The position numbers and the translations under genes were made by a program. From an uncultured Oscillospiraceae bacterium (GTDB lineage Bacteria; Bacillota; Clostridia; Oscillospirales; Oscillospiraceae), in contig CAKTKC010000012.1 in assembly GCA_934569225.1 (NCBI GenBank), positions 24,320-88,319 on the forward strand: DNA of 64,000 nt. The letters run 5' to 3'. The notes below the pieces were generated by a model. That model worked only from the letters and a program-made list of their open reading frames with translations, was not told the DNA's origin and searched no databases. This document shows positions 60,063 through 64,000 of this stretch, piece after piece; the first letter of the stretch is position 1; each line of letters begins with the position of its first letter.

Positions 60063-60878
60063 TCAATCGCCGAAATCGATCTGCATAATCTGATGGCGGT
60101 TTTCCCGCTGGTCTTCCGGCGGGAGCTGCATATAGTCTCCGTACAGCGTGGTCAGAAATTTGTCATATTCCGCCGGTGCCTTGAAGGTTTCTCCTTCAAA
60201 GGTCACGTCCGTCAATGCCTGACACCACGCTTTCTCGTAGGCATCCGGCTTTGTCATGGCGCTTTGCTCGCAGACATAGCCGTTTTCCGGCAGCGCCGTC
60301 GCAAGCGCGTCATACGCCTTTGCAAGGCTTTCCTGATTGGCAAACAGCGCCCGCGCCTGATAGTATAGGTAGCCAATCCGCTTTTTCCAGAGGATTTTCT
60401 CATTCTCCCGCCAAGGCTGATAATGGGATTTCATCAGTTTCGTCCGGTAGATTTTCAGCAAGCGTCCTGCCGTTTCCTGCCGCTTTTCCGCATCCGGGGA
60501 CACAGCATCGTAGGGAAAAATGTCCACATAGAAGCCGTTTTCCGCCAACTGGTGGGACTTGGCCTCCAGGTACAGCGTGCCGCGCTTTCGTACCTTGCCA
60601 AAGGGCAGGGCGTAGTTGGGGTCGGTGTACCAGGTCTGCCAGCAGTATTCCGGTTTCAGCTTTTCCGGGGCGATGCGGCAGAACTTCTCATAATTCTCCC
60701 GCAGCATTCCCACGTCCATGTCGTCGTCCCAGGGAATGAACCCCTGATGGCGCACTGCGCCCAGAAGGGTGCCGCAGGTGAGAAAATAGGGAATGTCGTT
60801 TTCCTCACACACCCGGCGGATTTCCTTCGCAATTTCCAGCTGGGTCAGCTGCACCTTTCTCAGCAGTTCCCGCTCCAT
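60063..60878 (-). CDS. licD: LicD family phosphotransferase
   Basis: 271-residue LicD/fukutin-like enzyme, which transfers phosphocholine or a related phospho-alcohol from a CDP donor to a sugar. The signature is complete: CGTLLGAVRHQGFIPWDDDM near residues 35-54 and FVDIFPYD-like YVDIFPYDAV near 118. No choline uptake or CDP-choline genes are in the window, so ribitol-, glycerol- or ethanolamine-phosphate are equally possible. It is five bases after the polymerase gene. Confidence 0.87.
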   Translation of the reverse strand: MERELLRKVQLTQLEIAKEIRRVCEENDIPYFLTCGTLLGAVRHQGFIPWDDDMDVGMLRENYEKFCRIAPEKLKPEYCWQTWYTDPNYALPFGKVRKRGTLYLEAKSHQLAENGFYVDIFPYDAVSPDAEKRQETAGRLLKIYRTKLMKSHYQPWRENEKILWKKRIGYLYYQARALFANQESLAKAYDALATALPENGYVCEQSAMTKPDAYEKAWCQALTDVTFEGETFKAPAEYDKFLTTLYGDYMQLPPEDQRENRHQIMQIDFGD

Positions 60879-60883
60879 ATGAT

Positions 60884-62113
60884 TTACCCCCTTTTCATAA
60901 GCCGATCCACCAGCGCCATGACCGGGAACAGCCAGAGAAATACGTCCGCAATGAGATTCTGCGTGTTAAAAGACATAAACAGGATAACGACCAGCGCCAG
61001 ATTCACCCAGACTTTCCGCTCCTTCCGCCACACCAGCGTGACCCAGCAGGCAATGTGCAGCAGCGCCGCCGGAATGCCGAAAGCGGAGAAAAGAATCAGC
61101 GTGGAAGTGGTATTGTTGGCAGTGGCATACAGGACCTCCGCAATCTTCGCGCCGAAAATGGGATGGTGCAGGAAGATGGAAATGTCCGTCACAATGGCAT
61201 CCATCCGCTCCACCGAAGAATCCTGCCCGTTGACAAATTTGCCGATGGCCATGTCGTAAATTTCCCAGTAAAGGACGTTTTTCCGGGCAATGGAAACGCC
61301 CGCTATCACGGCGACGCACAAAACCAGCCCCACTGCCACGGCACATATCCGCTTGTTCCGGTACCATTTTTTGTCAAAAAACAGCACGATTGCCAGCAAT
61401 CCCATTTCCGCGACGCCGCCGGTGGCAAACGTGGACACCATCGTCGCGGCCAGAATGCCGTTGACCAGCCACAGCTGCCACGGCTTTTTCCACTCGACTT
61501 CGTAATTGTTCAGATACAGCGCCGTGATCAGGAAAAACTGATAAACGCCCGGCTCCCGGAAAATGCCGAAATTTCGGTTTTTGACATACGTATCCGGTAC
61601 AATGGACAAAAAGAAATTGTGAAATTCAAAGCCCATGGAATTCTGGAACACCGGCACCGCGTAAGCGCCACTATCCACGCCGATGCGCAGAATGTACGCC
61701 GCCAGCACGGAATACGCCCCCAGCACGGACAGAATCGCCACGTAATATCTGGCCGCTTCCCGCACCGTGAGAAAATAGGACAACAGCACCGCCGTGAGCA
61801 AACACAGCAGGACGCTGAAATACATCAGCTGCCAGTCCCGCTTCACCAGCATGGGCAGCAGAAGCACCGCCGCCGAAACCCCGGCAACGATCATCCGCCG
61901 GTCTTTCAGGATTTTCAGCAGATTTCTCCGGTTGACGATCAGAAAGGCCGCGCCCAGCAGGCAGATCACGCCCAGCATGAGGAACTGCGCCTTTTCAAAG
62001 CCGATCACCGCCGTGGTGAACATGCTGTCCCGGGCCAGAAAAAGCATGGCCGTGAAAAACGCGGCAAAGGCAATTTTTGTCCCCCGGCTGTCCGGGAAGG
62101 GATAATGAGTCAT
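60884..62113 (-). CDS. wzy: Wzy-like polysaccharide polymerase / O-antigen ligase
   Basis: 409-residue membrane protein with about ten helices. It has a large extracytoplasmic loop near residues 190-230 containing FREPGVYQFFLITALYLNN, the RxPG-like pattern of Wzy/WaaL proteins. It would join flipped repeat units outside the membrane. ATG 62113 is in an ATGA overlap with the upstream GT4 gene. Polymerase and ligase cannot be told apart by sequence; the neighbouring flippase favours polymerase. Confidence 0.82.
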   Translation of the reverse strand: MTHYPFPDSRGTKIAFAAFFTAMLFLARDSMFTTAVIGFEKAQFLMLGVICLLGAAFLIVNRRNLLKILKDRRMIVAGVSAAVLLLPMLVKRDWQLMYFSVLLCLLTAVLLSYFLTVREAARYYVAILSVLGAYSVLAAYILRIGVDSGAYAVPVFQNSMGFEFHNFFLSIVPDTYVKNRNFGIFREPGVYQFFLITALYLNNYEVEWKKPWQLWLVNGILAATMVSTFATGGVAEMGLLAIVLFFDKKWYRNKRICAVAVGLVLCVAVIAGVSIARKNVLYWEIYDMAIGKFVNGQDSSVERMDAIVTDISIFLHHPIFGAKIAEVLYATANNTTSTLILFSAFGIPAALLHIACWVTLVWRKERKVWVNLALVVILFMSFNTQNLIADVFLWLFPVMALVDRLMKRG

Positions 62114-63219
62114 TTGCGATTCTCCTTTGTGATCTGTTCCACAGCTTCCAGCAGATGTGCCGCGCCCCTGGGTACGGCGACGCCTCCGAACTGGCTGGTA
62201 ACTTCCTCGCAGGCAGTCCCCTGATAAACCACCGCCTCCGTGCCGCAGCACCGGGCTTCCAGCACGGTCATGCCGAAGGTCTCCTCCGTGCTGGGATTGA
62301 GGAACACGTCGGCGGCAGTGTAGGCTTCCGCCAGCTCCTGAACGCTGTTGGTGCGGGGCAGCCCCAGAATTCCCGCCGGGAGGGACTGAATCTGCTTTGC
62401 GCTCAAGCCGATCAGCACGATGGCGTATCGCTCGTCCAGCAGGTCATGAAGCGCCAAGAAGTCCCGCAGTCCCTTGCGCTCGTCCCAGACGCTGGCAACG
62501 CCCAGAAGGATGATTTTATTTTCCAAATCGTACTTTTCCCGGAAATTGCCGGGGGTTGGCTTGAAAATCTCCCGGTTCACCGTGTTATATACCACCTTCA
62601 CCGGATAATCCTTCAGGAAACTCTCCTTTACCCGGCTTTCCAGCCAGTGGGAGGGGACGATGAGGGTCACATCGGGAATGCCGGTGAACAGCGCCCGCTT
62701 CTTTTCGTAATTTTTCCGGCTGTTGTCCAGCAGGATGCTGGCTGGGTAGGCGTGCTTCTGTGGGCAGTTGTGGCAGCCGGTTCTCCACCGGTCGCAGCCC
62801 ACATAGTCAAAATAGGCGCAGTGCCCCGTAAAGCTCCAGCAGTCGTGAAGTGTCCAGAAAATGGGCTTTCCGCAGCCGCGCAGGTAAGTAAACAGCTCTC
62901 CTAAGTGAATGTAATAGCCGTGAACGTTGTGCAGCCAGATCACGTCCGGGTCGTACTCCCTGACCCAGTCCAGAAACCGCCGGGTCGCCCGCCGGGAGCC
63001 GAAGCCGGAATCGTCCAGCAGGCGGCTTTCCGCCCCGTGGAGCTTAAAATCCATGGGCGTGCCGATGCGCACCGTGGGAATATCGCTGCAATTTGCCTGT
63101 TCACGGCCAAAGGCGAGCACGCACTCATGCCCCTGCGCCATCAGCCCCCGGCATTGCTCCGCCGCGATGCGCCCCGTACTGCCGAAACCGGCAACGGAGT
63201 TGATGAACAGGTATTTCAT
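62110..63219 (-). CDS. Family 4 glycosyltransferase, WcaC-like
   Basis: 369-residue GT-B enzyme related to colanic-acid WcaC-type transferases. It starts MKYLFINSVAGFGSTGRIAA, with the diagnostic WTLHDCWSFTGHCAYFDYVG and TGCHNCPQK cysteine segment. The donor domain has LGVASVWDERKGLRDFLAL and STEETFGMTVLEARCCGTEA with E-x7-E. GAGGCGG precedes the ATG. Confidence 0.88.
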   Translation of the reverse strand: MKYLFINSVAGFGSTGRIAAEQCRGLMAQGHECVLAFGREQANCSDIPTVRIGTPMDFKLHGAESRLLDDSGFGSRRATRRFLDWVREYDPDVIWLHNVHGYYIHLGELFTYLRGCGKPIFWTLHDCWSFTGHCAYFDYVGCDRWRTGCHNCPQKHAYPASILLDNSRKNYEKKRALFTGIPDVTLIVPSHWLESRVKESFLKDYPVKVVYNTVNREIFKPTPGNFREKYDLENKIILLGVASVWDERKGLRDFLALHDLLDERYAIVLIGLSAKQIQSLPAGILGLPRTNSVQELAEAYTAADVFLNPSTEETFGMTVLEARCCGTEAVVYQGTACEEVTSQFGGVAVPRGAAHLLEAVEQITKENRK

Positions 63220-63252
63220 GCGTCCCGCCTCCTGACATTGTGAAATTTTCCG

Positions 63253-63284
63253 GCTGTTTTCTTATGATACCCGAAGAAAACAGC
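63253..63284. terminator. Inverted repeat between epimerase and GT4 genes
   Basis: GCTGTTTTCTT (63253-63263) and AAGAAAACAGC (63274-63284) form a perfect 11-bp stem 23 bp after the epimerase stop. No strong T-tract on the minus strand, so it may only attenuate transcription. Confidence 0.5.
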
Positions 63285-63307
63285 GCAATTTATCGATGTC
63301 TGGTTCC

Positions 63308-64000
63308 TTACGACTTCCGCCAGACCATTTTGTCCACCACGCCGGTGTAGGACTGGATGATCTTGACCACCTTGGTGGACACGTTTTCCTCCACATAGTC
63401 CGGCACGGGGATTCCCAGATCGCCGTCCCGGTTCATCTGGACAGCAGTATCCACCGCTTGCAGCAGATTTTTCTCGTCAATGCCCGCCAGAATGAAACAG
63501 CCCTTGTCCAGCGCTTCGGGGCGCTCCGTGGACGTGCGGATGCACACCGCCGGGAACGGATGTCCCACGGAGGTGAAGAAGCTGGATTCCTCCGGCAGCG
63601 TCCCGGAATCGGACACCACAGCGAAAGCGTTCATTTGCAGGCAGTTGTAATCGTGGAAGCCCAGCGGCTCGTGCTGAATCACCCGGCTGTCCAGAATGAA
63701 GCCTGTTGCCTCCAGCCGCTTCTTAGAGCGGGGATGGCAGGAATACAGAATGGGCATATCGTACTTTTCCGCCATTGCGTTGACGGCGCGGAACAATGAC
63801 AGGAAATTCTTCTCTGTGTCAATGTTCTCCTCCCGGTGGGCGGAGAGCAAAATGTACTCCCCTTTGTTCAGTCCCAGCCGCCGGTGGATGTCGGAGGCCT
63901 CGATGGCGTCTAAGTTGGCGTGAAGCACCTCCGCCATGGGCGAGCCGGTAACGTAGGTGCGCTCCTTGGGCAGGCCGCACTCGTGGAGGTATCTTCTCGC
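63308..64000 (-). CDS. wecB: UDP-GlcNAc 2-epimerase family protein (partial)
   Basis: The C-terminal 230 residues are visible; the 5' end lies beyond the window. It belongs to the WecB/CapG epimerase family: YVTGSPMAEVLHANLDAI, LSAHREENID, CHPRSKKRL and TSTERPEALDKG. The key loop reads VSDSGTLPEESSFF, closer to the WbjD/FnlC/CapG branch (SDSGT-x-x-EES) than to classical WecB (DSGG-x-QEE). The product may therefore be a precursor of N-acetyl-L-fucosamine or a similar amino sugar rather than ManNAc. Partner genes would lie past 64000. Confidence 0.85.
   Translation of the reverse strand, partial: ARRYLHECGLPKERTYVTGSPMAEVLHANLDAIEASDIHRRLGLNKGEYILLSAHREENIDTEKNFLSLFRAVNAMAEKYDMPILYSCHPRSKKRLEATGFILDSRVIQHEPLGFHDYNCLQMNAFAVVSDSGTLPEESSFFTSVGHPFPAVCIRTSTERPEALDKGCFILAGIDEKNLLQAVDTAVQMNRDGDLGIPVPDYVEENVSTKVVKIIQSYTGVVDKMVWRKS

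Noticed and set aside
54428..60093. Very long plus-strand open frames across the glycan locus
   Set aside because: They mirror minus-strand glycosyltransferase genes; GC-rich codon use leaves the opposite strand open. Their translations lack any domain.

Overview
The window comes from the chromosome of a GC-rich, anaerobic Firmicute, most likely a gut clostridium of the Oscillospiraceae/Ruminococcaceae type. This is inferred from several signs: AGGAGG ribosome binding sites, TTGACA-17-TATAAT promoters, a perfect HrcA/CIRCE operator, a LytTR-DUF3021 pair, a Cys-rich KTR zinc-ribbon protein, a fused NadD-YqeK, and the smc-ftsY-rdgB-yhbY-nadD-rsfS-leuS gene order. No species can be named from sequence alone.

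Layout. (1) 1-862 is gene-free and packed with perfect inverted repeats. (2) 863-4129 is a hexuronate/KDG catabolic operon: LacI regulator, KDPG aldolase, VOC protein and KDG kinase. (3) 4143-7419 holds a repeat hairpin, a decayed alpha/beta hydrolase, a LytTR/DUF3021/KTR operon with a likely LytTR operator, and an AbrB-ABC-ABC2 operon. (4) 7585-11470 is a heterodimeric ABC exporter. (5) 11471-13806 is the scar of an integrative element: an N-terminally deleted tyrosine recombinase joined head-to-head to a gene fragment, lying beside tRNA-Arg(ACG). (6) 13912-25257 is housekeeping with one novelty: mutY, a PHP phosphatase, an operon of two esterases plus an ATP-grasp ligase, a membrane protein, CIRCE-controlled htpG, an ABC-F ATPase with one degenerate ATP site, and argS. 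(7) 25276-35392 contains rpsU and the smc-to-leuS operon.

(8) 35519-64000 (the window end) is an almost unbroken minus-strand surface-glycan locus of more than 28 kb. It carries seven GT2-type and eight GT4-type glycosyltransferases and one GT32-type enzyme. It also encodes a LicD phosphotransferase, a polysaccharide pyruvyl transferase, two acyltransferases, a polysaccharide deacetylase, a radical SAM protein with extra cysteines, a Wzx flippase, a Wzy-like polymerase, a Wzm/Wzt ABC exporter with a C-terminal Wzt domain, and a truncated WecB-family epimerase. Both a Wzx/Wzy route and an ABC route are therefore encoded side by side. A promoter/terminator pair near 54 kb splits the locus into at least two transcription units. 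A MITE-like element sits between two glycosyltransferase genes.

Most interesting points: the dense hairpin field at the left edge with a dispersed repeat family; the esterase-esterase-ATP-grasp operon; the radical SAM enzyme embedded in a glycan export operon; the co-ordinated decay of one composite ATP site in the ABC-F protein; and the internally deleted integrative element. No CRISPR array, rRNA or intact transposase was seen.
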